49,581 bases of DNA from SHZI01 sp964407855 (GTDB lineage: Bacteria; Pseudomonadota; Gammaproteobacteria; Steroidobacterales; GCA-2729495), in contig CAYOXI010000012.1 of assembly GCA_964407855.1 (NCBI GenBank), positions 1 through 49,581 of the forward strand, in the 5' to 3' direction. A model generated the notes under the pieces. It was not told the DNA's origin. It saw only the letters and a list, made by a program, of their open reading frames with translations, and searched no databases. Below, one piece after another: positions 34,813 through 41,666 of the stretch (position 1 is its first letter; every line of letters begins with the position of its first letter). Position numbers and translations under genes: made by a program.

Positions 34813-35184
34813 ATGAGACTGCAGCACACCCCCCGCCGGCCACGCGTTCCCCTGGCCCACCGGGGCAAGCGCCCCCGCTTCTTCGCCGGCAGTGGTACTG
34901 ACGAACTGATGAGCATGGTGCTCGAGCTCACCGCCGAGCTGTGGGTCATCAGGAAGCGCCTCTACCTGCTGGAGCGCGTTGCTGGCCAGGCCGGCGTGCC
35001 CCTGACCCCCGGGATCGAAGGCTACGAGCTCTCTCCCGACGAAGTGGCCGAGCTCGACCAGCGCCGCCAGCAGCTGATTGCCGCCGTGCTGCGTTCACTG
35101 GAGACCGATTCGACGGAGCGCCGCCACATCCGGGATGAAATGGCACAGATCGGCACGGCCGACGACCGCACACTGACCGCGTGA
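34813..35184 (+). CDS. Hypothetical protein, possible accessory subunit
   Basis: A 123-residue protein I do not recognise. The first 30 residues are basic, followed by a helical stretch (LMSMVLELTAELWVIRKRLYLLERVA) that may form a coiled coil, then EGYELSPDEVAELDQRRQQL. No signal peptide or metal motif. The ATG has AGGAG 9 bases upstream. Its TGA overlaps the GTG of the following oxidoreductase by 4 bases (35181-35184), so the two are probably made together, and it may be a subunit or chaperone. Confidence 0.7.
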   Translation: MRLQHTPRRPRVPLAHRGKRPRFFAGSGTDELMSMVLELTAELWVIRKRLYLLERVAGQAGVPLTPGIEGYELSPDEVAELDQRRQQLIAAVLRSLETDSTERRHIRDEMAQIGTADDRTLTA

Positions 35185-37154
35185 ACTATCCCACCCTGTT
35201 CAGCCCCGCCGTGATCGGCGGCGTGCCGGTCCGCAACCGGCTCGCGCATGCCTCGATCGTGTCGCGGTTCATCCGGGACGGGCGGGCGACCGACCGCCTG
35301 TACGACTACATGGCCAGCCGGGCCCGGGGCGGTACCGGGCTGCTGATCACCGAGCCGGTGGCCATGACCTCCAGCCATCGCAACCCCTACCGGCTGCGGG
35401 GCTGGGACGACGGCGCACTGGAGGATCTCAAGCGACTCGCCGGGGTGGTGGAGCGCTGGGACAGCCGGCTGCTGGGCCAGGTACAGGATCCGGGCCGGGG
35501 CCGCCACGAGACCGGGCGCAACGACTTGGCCATCGGTGCGTCCGCGCTGCCGGATGATCTCAGCTGGACCGTTCCCCACGCCCTCGAACCGGCCCGCATC
35601 CGGCAGCTGACTGACGAGTGGGCGGCGGGCTGCCGCCGGCTGCAGGGTGCCGGCTTTGCCGGTGTAGAGATTTCTGCCGGCCACGGGCACCTGTTTCACC
35701 AGTTCCTGTCGCCGTGGTCCAACCGTCGCGCTGACGACTATGGCGGCGACACGGCCGGCCGGACCCGCTTCCTGCGCGAACTGATGGCTGCGATCCGTGC
35801 CGCCTGCGGCCGACCCTTCATCATCGGGCTCAAGCTGCCGGGCTTTGACGGCGTAGCCGGCAGCATTGACCTCGACGAGGCCCGCCGGATCGCCCAGGCT
35901 GTTGCCGAGACTGGCAACGTGGACTACTGGACCTTCGTCTGGGGTGCCCATGCCCGGAGCCTCTGGCTGCACATGCCGGGACCCGCCGGGCCGCGGGCGC
36001 CCTACCTGCAGCACATCCGTGAACTACGCCAGGCCAGTCCCGCCATCCCCACGGGCGCCATCGGCTACATCACCGACCCGAACGAGGCAGAGCGCGCACT
36101 CACTGACGGCACGGCCGACCTGGTATTCCTCGGTCGTCCCCTGATTACCGATGCCGCCTGGGGCGAGAAGGCGCGGACCGGGCGGGAGGGTCAGATCCGC
36201 TACTGCGTGTCGGGCAATACCTGCTGGCGCACAGTGATCGAGGGTACCCGGCTCGAGTGCGACAACAATCCCCGCGTGGGGGAACCGGACGAGGTGGACT
36301 GGCAGCCGGTCCCGGCCGCGGTGGCGAAGGACGTGGCGGTGATCGGCTCAGGGATAGCGGGGCTCGAGGCGGCCTGGGTGGCAGCCGCCCGGGGTCACCG
36401 GGTCACGCTCTATGGCGCTGCCGACGAGCCGGGCGGCAAGACACGGCTCCACGCGGAGCTTCCCGGCGGCGAGCACCTGTCCAGTATCTATGACTACCAG
36501 CAGCTGGCGTGCCGGCAGCACGGTGTACGCCTGAAGATGGGCACGCCCGTGGATGCCACCCTGGCTGCGACCCTGCAGGCGGACACCGTAATCCTGGCCA
36601 CCGGCAGCACCCCGTCGGTACCTGCCTTCCTGCCGCCCGAATATGCAGAGGAAGGACTGGTGCTCAACCTGCGCAGCCTGCTGGTCAGCCTCCGGGGCCG
36701 AACGACGAAGGAGGCCGGGCGCCTGGTGCTCTTTGATCAGGATCACACCGAGATGACCTACGGCGCGGCGCTGAAGCTGCTCGACTTCTTCGCCCGTGTC
36801 ACGATCGTGACGCCCCGGGAGCGCCTGGCCGGCGATGTGTCGCTGTTGAACCGGCAGTCCATCTACCAGCAGCTGCACGACCGGCGCGTGGATCTCCTCA
36901 CCAACGTGGAGCTCCGCTCGCTGGATGGCCTGGAGGATGGCACCCTGACGCTGTTCAATGTGTACAACGGCGATCCGCAGCCGCTTGGCGACGTTGTCGC
37001 CCTGACCTACGCCACGCCCCGGGTACCCGATGACGGCCTGCGCCCTGTCTTCGAGGCGGCGGGGCGTGAAGTGCACCTGGTCGGCGATTGCTACGCGCCG
37101 CGTTCAGTTCTCGCGGCGACCAGCCAGGGTTACGCAGTGGGGATATCAGTCTAG
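35181..37154 (+). CDS. FMN/FAD oxidoreductase of the OYE/2,4-dienoyl-CoA reductase family, divergent active site
   Basis: A 657-residue protein with the layout of 2,4-dienoyl-CoA reductase and trimethylamine dehydrogenase: an FMN TIM barrel (1-335), a cysteine segment (342-360) and an NAD(P)/FAD Rossmann half (VAVIGSGIAGLEAA from 385). Two family features are changed. The cysteine segment reads CVSGNTCW, then C360; the second ligand of the usual CxxCxxC pattern is G345 (codon 36213-36215), so only three of four [4Fe-4S] cysteines remain. The barrel has ISAGHGH where HAAHGY is usual. Either the cluster is altered or lost, or one base is wrong. GTG start at 35181, coupled to the small gene before it. 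It ends 9 bases into the convergent racemase-like gene. Confidence 0.85.
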   Translation: MNYPTLFSPAVIGGVPVRNRLAHASIVSRFIRDGRATDRLYDYMASRARGGTGLLITEPVAMTSSHRNPYRLRGWDDGALEDLKRLAGVVERWDSRLLGQVQDPGRGRHETGRNDLAIGASALPDDLSWTVPHALEPARIRQLTDEWAAGCRRLQGAGFAGVEISAGHGHLFHQFLSPWSNRRADDYGGDTAGRTRFLRELMAAIRAACGRPFIIGLKLPGFDGVAGSIDLDEARRIAQAVAETGNVDYWTFVWGAHARSLWLHMPGPAGPRAPYLQHIRELRQASPAIPTGAIGYITDPNEAERALTDGTADLVFLGRPLITDAAWGEKARTGREGQIRYCVSGNTCWRTVIEGTRLECDNNPRVGEPDEVDWQPVPAAVAKDVAVIGSGIAGLEAAWVAAARGHRVTLYGAADEPGGKTRLHAELPGGEHLSSIYDYQQLACRQHGVRLKMGTPVDATLAATLQADTVILATGSTPSVPAFLPPEYAEEGLVLNLRSLLVSLRGRTTKEAGRLVLFDQDHTEMTYGAALKLLDFFARVTIVTPRERLAGDVSLLNRQSIYQQLHDRRVDLLTNVELRSLDGLEDGTLTLFNVYNGDPQPLGDVVALTYATPRVPDDGLRPVFEAAGREVHLVGDCYAPRSVLAATSQGYAVGISV

Positions 37155-37892
37155 GGCCTGCCAGGCAAACCCGGCCGGATTCGCCGGCGCCAGTTCGGGC
37201 GCAACAGTGCTCGCCAGCGCCCAGGCGAGGCACAGGTTCGAGGAGAGCACCGGCAGCTGCGTCTCACCGCGCATGCCCCGCAGCGCCCGCAGTGTGGGCA
37301 TCCCCGTGCCGCTGGCGAGCAGGCAGTCTGCGCCAGCCGGGTCGATGCGGCGAAGCGCCGCGAGGGCGTCGTCGCTGGTCAGTTCATAGATCCGGTGGGT
37401 GTCGGTGAGCCCGGGGTCCACGCGCAGGCTCGCGACGACACGGATGCCGGCGTCTTCCCAGTAGCGGTAGCCGGCCTCCGCGAGACCGGCGGGGTAGGGC
37501 GAGACCAGCGCGACGGAACGGCAACCCAGCTGATCCAGGGCGCGGCGGATGGCCTGGGCTGCGGTGATGACGGGGATCCCGCACTGGTCGCTGGCGCGCG
37601 CCACCAGTTCGTCCTCCAGGGCGAGGCCCGCCAGGTAGGACGACCCGGTGCAGCCGAAACCAAAGGCGGCAAGCCGCAGTTCGCCGAAGGTGCGGATGGC
37701 GTCCGGCATATGCCGGATGTAGTGGCTCAGCCGTGCCTCGACCTCGGGCGACGCGTGAAGCAAGCGTGTGGCATAGACGCCGATGGCCGCTGGAAGCAGG
37801 GCGCGCATCTCCGGCTCGACCGTCGGGTTCGAGTGGGGGACGGCAACGCCCACCCGGGCACGGGGGCCATAGTCGGCCTGAACGTTGGTCAT
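37146..37892 (-). CDS. Asp/Glu racemase superfamily protein (maleate isomerase/arylmalonate decarboxylase-like)
   Basis: A 248-residue protein of the family that includes maleate cis-trans isomerase and arylmalonate decarboxylase. The first catalytic Cys is present (C81 in FGFGCTGSSYL). At the second catalytic position there is SGTGMPT instead of the SCT-like motif, so G195 replaces Cys. With one Cys it may be a decarboxylase or a one-sided isomerase. The ATG at 37892 overlaps the upstream dehydrogenase by 4 bases; the frame is open further to 38324 but that part is shadow. It lies tail to tail with the flavin oxidoreductase. Confidence 0.82.
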   Translation of the reverse strand: MTNVQADYGPRARVGVAVPHSNPTVEPEMRALLPAAIGVYATRLLHASPEVEARLSHYIRHMPDAIRTFGELRLAAFGFGCTGSSYLAGLALEDELVARASDQCGIPVITAAQAIRRALDQLGCRSVALVSPYPAGLAEAGYRYWEDAGIRVVASLRVDPGLTDTHRIYELTSDDALAALRRIDPAGADCLLASGTGMPTLRALRGMRGETQLPVLSSNLCLAWALASTVAPELAPANPAGFAWQALD

Positions 37893-38635
37893 GCCACAGT
37901 CACGCCGCCGTCGACGCAGAGCACCTGGCCGGTGATGAACGAGGCCGCGTCGGAAAGCAGGAACGCCACGGCAGACGCCACTTCCTCCGGGGTTCCGTAG
38001 CGGGCGAGGGGAATGCTGGCCAGGAGGGCTGCCGCCCGCTGGCCGTCGGCCCGGGCTGCCGCCGTCATGGGTGTGGCGATCGGCCCCGGTGCGACGGCAT
38101 TGGCGCGCACGCCTGCGCCTGCCAGCTCGAGGGCCAGGGCCCGCACCAGGCCGTTCAGCGCCGCCTTCGACGCGGCATAGGCCGCGGCCCGTGGGTGGCC
38201 GATCAGGCCAATCTGGCTCGACAGCAGCACGATCGAGCCCCGCCCCGCCAGCGACATCACGGCCGCGCACTCCCGGGCCACCTCGAAGGTGGCCGTCAGG
38301 TTCACGTCCAGCACGGCCTGCCATTGCGACAGCCCCGTCTCCAGCGCACCCCGGTGTTCGAAGACGCCGGCGGAGCAGGCCAGGCCATCCACTGTGCCGC
38401 CCAGGCTGGCGATGGCAGCCCGGGTGGCCGCCGCCACCCGGGCTACATCGGCCAGGTCGACGACGTGAATCCGCCCGGCCGGCAGCAAGGCCGCGATCGC
38501 CGCAGCGTCACTCCCGTCCCGCACGAGCACCGCACACTCGGCGCCGTCTGCCAGGGCTGCGCGCAGCAGCGACAGGCCGATACCGGACGCGCCGCCGGTA
38601 ATCAGCAGGCGCTGGCCGTTCAGTGAATAGCCCAT
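37889..38635 (-). CDS. Short-chain dehydrogenase/reductase (SDR)
   Basis: A 248-residue classical SDR: TGGASGIG at 14-21, catalytic Ser region LLSSQIG, YAASKAA with Tyr and Lys, and a C-terminal GQVLCVDGGVTVA. The usual NNAG is CSAG here. It is the first gene of a two-gene minus-strand unit with the racemase-like gene. It is related to but not a copy of the SDR at 32324. Substrate unknown; likely a step in the same pathway. Confidence 0.93.
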   Translation of the reverse strand: MGYSLNGQRLLITGGASGIGLSLLRAALADGAECAVLVRDGSDAAAIAALLPAGRIHVVDLADVARVAAATRAAIASLGGTVDGLACSAGVFEHRGALETGLSQWQAVLDVNLTATFEVARECAAVMSLAGRGSIVLLSSQIGLIGHPRAAAYAASKAALNGLVRALALELAGAGVRANAVAPGPIATPMTAAARADGQRAAALLASIPLARYGTPEEVASAVAFLLSDAASFITGQVLCVDGGVTVA

Positions 38636-38663
38636 AGCGCGTCGCTGACCAGGCCGATGCCGG

Positions 38664-38685
38664 CGGCCCGCTTCAGTACGGGCCG
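38664..38685. repeat. Inverted repeat (stem-loop) after xseB
   Basis: A perfect 7-base stem, CGGCCCG at 38664-38670 and CGGGCCG at 38679-38685, with an 8-base loop, in the 60 bases between xseB and the SDR gene. No U run follows on either strand, so it is not a standard terminator; it may be a folded mRNA element. Confidence 0.5.
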
Positions 38686-38695
38686 GATCGGCCGG

Positions 38696-38956
38696 CTATT
38701 CCGCTGCCGGATCATCCACCGTCAGGGTGTTACGGCCTGGATCGATATCGCCCAGTTCGCCGTCGAGCAGGATCTGCACCCGCTGCTCCGCATCCTTGAG
38801 GGCACCCTGGCACTCCCGGCTGAGGCGTACGCCCCGTTCGAATTCCCTGAGTGATTTGTCCAGTGGCAGGTCGCCGGACTCCAGCTGTTCGACTATGCTC
38901 TCGAGTTCGGCGAGACCCTTGTCGAGATCGACGGCTTTGCGGCGGTTGCTGTTCAT
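38696..38956 (-). CDS. xseB: Exodeoxyribonuclease VII small subunit XseB
   Basis: An 86-residue helical protein that, with XseA, degrades single-stranded DNA. Core: DLDKGLAELESIVEQLESGDLPLDKSL, FERGVRLSRECQ and LKDAEQRVQILL. The ATG at 38956 is the family start; the frame extends to 39028 without support. Its usual partners ispA and dxs are not next to it here. Confidence 0.94.
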   Translation of the reverse strand: MNSNRRKAVDLDKGLAELESIVEQLESGDLPLDKSLREFERGVRLSRECQGALKDAEQRVQILLDGELGDIDPGRNTLTVDDPAAE

Positions 38957-39039
38957 CCGGATTCCAGGCTGTAACCGAGGCGGTGAGCGAGGTGCATGCA
39001 GGGTTGCACAGGGCCAGGGGTCGGTCAAACGCCCGGCGG

Positions 39040-39084
39040 TTGACAGCAGGCCACCGGCCTTCCTATATTTAGACTGAGTCTAAA
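39040..39084 (+). promoter_or_regulatory. Rubrerythrin promoter with perfect palindromic operator
   Basis: -35 TTGACA at 39040-39045 and -10 TATATT at 39064-39069, spacer 18. A perfect 17-base palindrome, TTTAGACTGAGTCTAAA at 39068-39084 (8-base arms around a central G), covers the end of the -10 and the start site, where a bound repressor would block initiation. It resembles Fur-superfamily (PerR/Irr-like) operators in shape, but the regulator is not identified. Confidence 0.75.
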
Positions 39085-39139
39085 CGACAGTACCGGAAGG
39101 CGTTCCCCATCCGGGTCATCTTCAACAAGGAGTACGCAC

Positions 39140-39559
39140 GTGAGTCTCAAGGGCAGCAAGACGGAAGGCAACCTCAAGGCCGCATTCGCCGGTGAGTCCC
39201 AGGCCAATCGCCGCTACCTCTATTTCGCCGCCAAGGCCGATGTCGAGGGCTACAACGACGTAGCCTCCGTGTTCCGCTCCACGGCGGAAGGCGAGACGGG
39301 CCATGCCCACGGGCATCTGGACTACCTCAAGGATGTGGGCGATCCCGCGACGGGCCTGCCGATGGGTCCCACTGCCGACAACCTGAAGGCCGCCATCGCC
39401 GGCGAGACCCACGAGTACACCGACATGTACCCCGGCATGGCCAAGACCGCGCGGGACGAGGGCTTCCGCGAGGTTGCCGACTGGTTCGAAACGCTGGCCA
39501 AGGCGGAGCGTTCCCACGCCAACCGCTTCCAGAAGGCACTCGACACCCTGGGCAAGTAA
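39140..39559 (+). CDS. Rubrerythrin-family diiron protein
   Basis: A 139-residue four-helix-bundle diiron protein, without the rubredoxin domain of full rubrerythrin. The diiron ligands can be placed as paired Glu and ExxH motifs: AGESQANRRYL, EGETGHAHGHL, GETHEYTDMYP and AERSHANRF. It likely reduces peroxide. The start is GTG at 39140, supported by AAGGAG 7 bases upstream. First gene of an operon with an iron-sulfur reductase and a DUF3501 gene, a grouping known from other bacteria. Confidence 0.93.
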   Translation: MSLKGSKTEGNLKAAFAGESQANRRYLYFAAKADVEGYNDVASVFRSTAEGETGHAHGHLDYLKDVGDPATGLPMGPTADNLKAAIAGETHEYTDMYPGMAKTARDEGFREVADWFETLAKAERSHANRFQKALDTLGK

Positions 39560-39595
39560 GTCATCCCCCTGCGTCCTCCAGGGCGCACAGGTCGT

Positions 39596-39627
39596 CCGGC
39601 CGGCGGTGCCTACGTCCCGCCGGCCGG
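39596..39627 (+). terminator. Stem-loop between rubrerythrin and the iron-sulfur gene (possible attenuator)
   Basis: A perfect 11-base stem, CCGGCCGGCGG at 39596-39606 and CCGCCGGCCGG at 39617-39627, with a 10-base loop, followed by GTTTCT. The U run is short, so it is probably a partial terminator that keeps rubrerythrin mRNA above the downstream genes, or an mRNA-stabilising hairpin. Confidence 0.55.
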
Positions 39628-39663
39628 GTTTCTGACCACGCCGGCACGGAGCACGCGCACACT

Positions 39664-40992
39664 ATGACTACCCGCGAAGGCAGTCTCGACGCACCCACGC
39701 GCCATCCCCTCGACTGGCAATCTACCGATTTCTGGGACAAGGCATCCCTCGAAAAGGAGCTGGAGCGGGTCTTTGACATCTGCCACGGCTGCCGCCGCTG
39801 CTTCAACCTGTGCCAGGCCTTTCCGACGCTCTTTGACGCCGTGGATGCCTCGGATAGCGGCGAGGTCGATGGCGTGGCCAAGGCCACCTTCGGCGCGGTG
39901 GTCGATCACTGCTACCTCTGCGACATGTGCTACATGTCCAAGTGCCCCTATGTGCCGCCCCATCCCTTCAACGTGGATTTCCCGCATCTCATGCTCAGGG
40001 CCAAGGCGGTCCGCTTCCGTGAGCAGGGCACGACATTGCGCAACCGGATCCTGTCGGCGACCGACCAGGTGGGCAGTATTGCCGGGATCCCGGTCGTGTC
40101 CGAGGTCGTCAATGCCTTCAACGGCAACCAGGCCGGCCGGCTGATCCTCGAGAAGGCGCTTGGCGTGGCCCGGGATGCGCCGGTGCCCCGCTACGAGAGC
40201 GCCTCGGCCCGCGAGCGCCTGGCGCGACAGCCCGTCGCCGAGATGACTCCCGAGCCGGTCAACGGGACCAGCGGCAGGGTGATTCTCTATACGACCTGCT
40301 ATGGCAACCGGAATTTCCCCGCCATGGTGGAGGATCTCGCAGCCGTGTTCCGGCATAACGGCATTGCCGTGCGTCTCGCCGGAGCCGAGCAGTGCTGTGG
40401 CATGCCAAAGCTGGAACTGGGGGACCTCGAGTCCGTGGCGCGCGCCAAGGAGGCCAATATCCCGGAGCTGTCGCGGTGGGTCGCCGAGGGCTGGGACATT
40501 GTCGCGCCGGTGCCCTCCTGCGTATTGATGTTCAAGCAGGAACTACCCCTGATGTTCCCTGGGGATGAGCAGGTTCAGGCAGTAGGGCGCGCCTTCTTCG
40601 ACCCGTTCCACTACCTGCAACTGCGCCACAAGGGCGGCAGGTTGCGCACCGATTTCGCCCGTTCGCTGGGCAAGGTTGCCTATCACGTGCCCTGCCACCT
40701 GCGGGTGCAGAACATCGGGCTCAAGACGCGCGAGGTACTGCAGCTCGTGCCGGATACCACGGTGACGGCGATCGAGCGCTGTTCCGGACACGACGGGACC
40801 TACGGGGTCAAGACCGAGTTCCGGGCCGCATCCGTCCGGATCGCGACGCCGGTTGTGGAACAGCTGCAGGCGAGCGATGCAGAGACCTTCTGCAGCGACT
40901 GTCCGATGGCGGGCGCACAGATTGCCGGCCTGGCCGACCGTCCTGATCCGCCGCATCCCATCCAGTTGCTGCGGATGGCCTATGGCATCTGA
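39664..40992 (+). CDS. Iron-sulfur reductase of the heterodisulfide reductase D/GlpC type
   Basis: A 442-residue protein. Two [4Fe-4S] motifs are near the N-terminus: C40, C43, C46, C50 (CHGCRRCFNLC) and C83, C86, C89, C94 (CYLCDMCYMSKC). Two CCG-type domains follow, with CCGMPKLELGD near the middle and CHLRVQNIG and CSGHDGTYG later. It likely passes electrons to the rubrerythrin or a partner. It has no flavin domain and no signal. The ATG at 39664 follows a 104-base spacer that holds a stem-loop. Confidence 0.88.
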   Translation: MTTREGSLDAPTRHPLDWQSTDFWDKASLEKELERVFDICHGCRRCFNLCQAFPTLFDAVDASDSGEVDGVAKATFGAVVDHCYLCDMCYMSKCPYVPPHPFNVDFPHLMLRAKAVRFREQGTTLRNRILSATDQVGSIAGIPVVSEVVNAFNGNQAGRLILEKALGVARDAPVPRYESASARERLARQPVAEMTPEPVNGTSGRVILYTTCYGNRNFPAMVEDLAAVFRHNGIAVRLAGAEQCCGMPKLELGDLESVARAKEANIPELSRWVAEGWDIVAPVPSCVLMFKQELPLMFPGDEQVQAVGRAFFDPFHYLQLRHKGGRLRTDFARSLGKVAYHVPCHLRVQNIGLKTREVLQLVPDTTVTAIERCSGHDGTYGVKTEFRAASVRIATPVVEQLQASDAETFCSDCPMAGAQIAGLADRPDPPHPIQLLRMAYGI

Positions 40993-41013
40993 GTCCGCAA
41001 CAGGCGAGCCAGC

Positions 41014-41598
41014 ATGACCAGACTGACCCAGGACGATCTTTACCCGCTGGAGGTCTACGCCCGGCTGCGGGACGAGTTCCGGGCGCGGGTCATCGACCAT
41101 AAGGCCCACCGGCGCCTGTCCCTGGGCGAGCATCTGAGCCTGTGTTTCGAGGATCGCCTCACCATGCATTACCAGGTCCAGGAGATGCTCCGGGCCGAGC
41201 GCATCTTCGCGGCCGCCGACATAGAAGCTGAGCTGGCAGCCTATAACCCACTGATTCCGGACGGCACGAACTGGAAGGCCACGCTGCTCATCGAGTATCC
41301 GGAGGAGGCCGAGCGCCGGGTTGCCCTGGGCCGGCTGGTAGGCATCGAGTCCCGGATCTGGCTGCAGGTCGGTGACTTCCCGCCGGTGCATCCCATCGCT
41401 GACGAGGATATGGAGCGCGCCACCGACGCGAAGACCTCGGCGGTGCATTTCCTGCGTTTCGAGCTGCCGGCCGCTGCCATCACGGCCCTGCGTGCCGGCG
41501 CGCCGCTCTCTGCGGGCGTCGATCACCCGGAGCTGACAGTCAGGATCGCCCAGGTGCCGGAAACGCTGCGCGAGTCGCTCATCGCCGATTTCGCCTGA
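41014..41598 (+). CDS. DUF3501 family protein
   Basis: A 194-residue soluble protein of unknown function, recognised by its N-terminus (TRLTQDDLYPLEVYARLRDEFR), the central MHYQVQEMLRAERIF and the VDHPEL near the C-terminus. It is 21 bases after the iron-sulfur gene. DUF3501 genes usually sit with rubrerythrin and this iron-sulfur protein, so a role in peroxide or iron-related defence is likely but inferred. Confidence 0.88.
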   Translation: MTRLTQDDLYPLEVYARLRDEFRARVIDHKAHRRLSLGEHLSLCFEDRLTMHYQVQEMLRAERIFAAADIEAELAAYNPLIPDGTNWKATLLIEYPEEAERRVALGRLVGIESRIWLQVGDFPPVHPIADEDMERATDAKTSAVHFLRFELPAAAITALRAGAPLSAGVDHPELTVRIAQVPETLRESLIADFA

Positions 41599-41604
41599 CG
41601 TTTC

Positions 41605-41632
41605 TTGATTAATCCCGCGGGTGGACTAAGAT
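41605..41632 (+). promoter_or_regulatory. Probable parE promoter
   Basis: TTGATT at 41605-41610 and TAAGAT at 41627-41632 with a 16-base spacer, starting 6 bases after the DUF3501 stop codon. Confidence 0.6.
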
Positions 41633-41666
41633 TCGCGCCGTTGTTGTGCCCGTCGCCGGATCGTCG

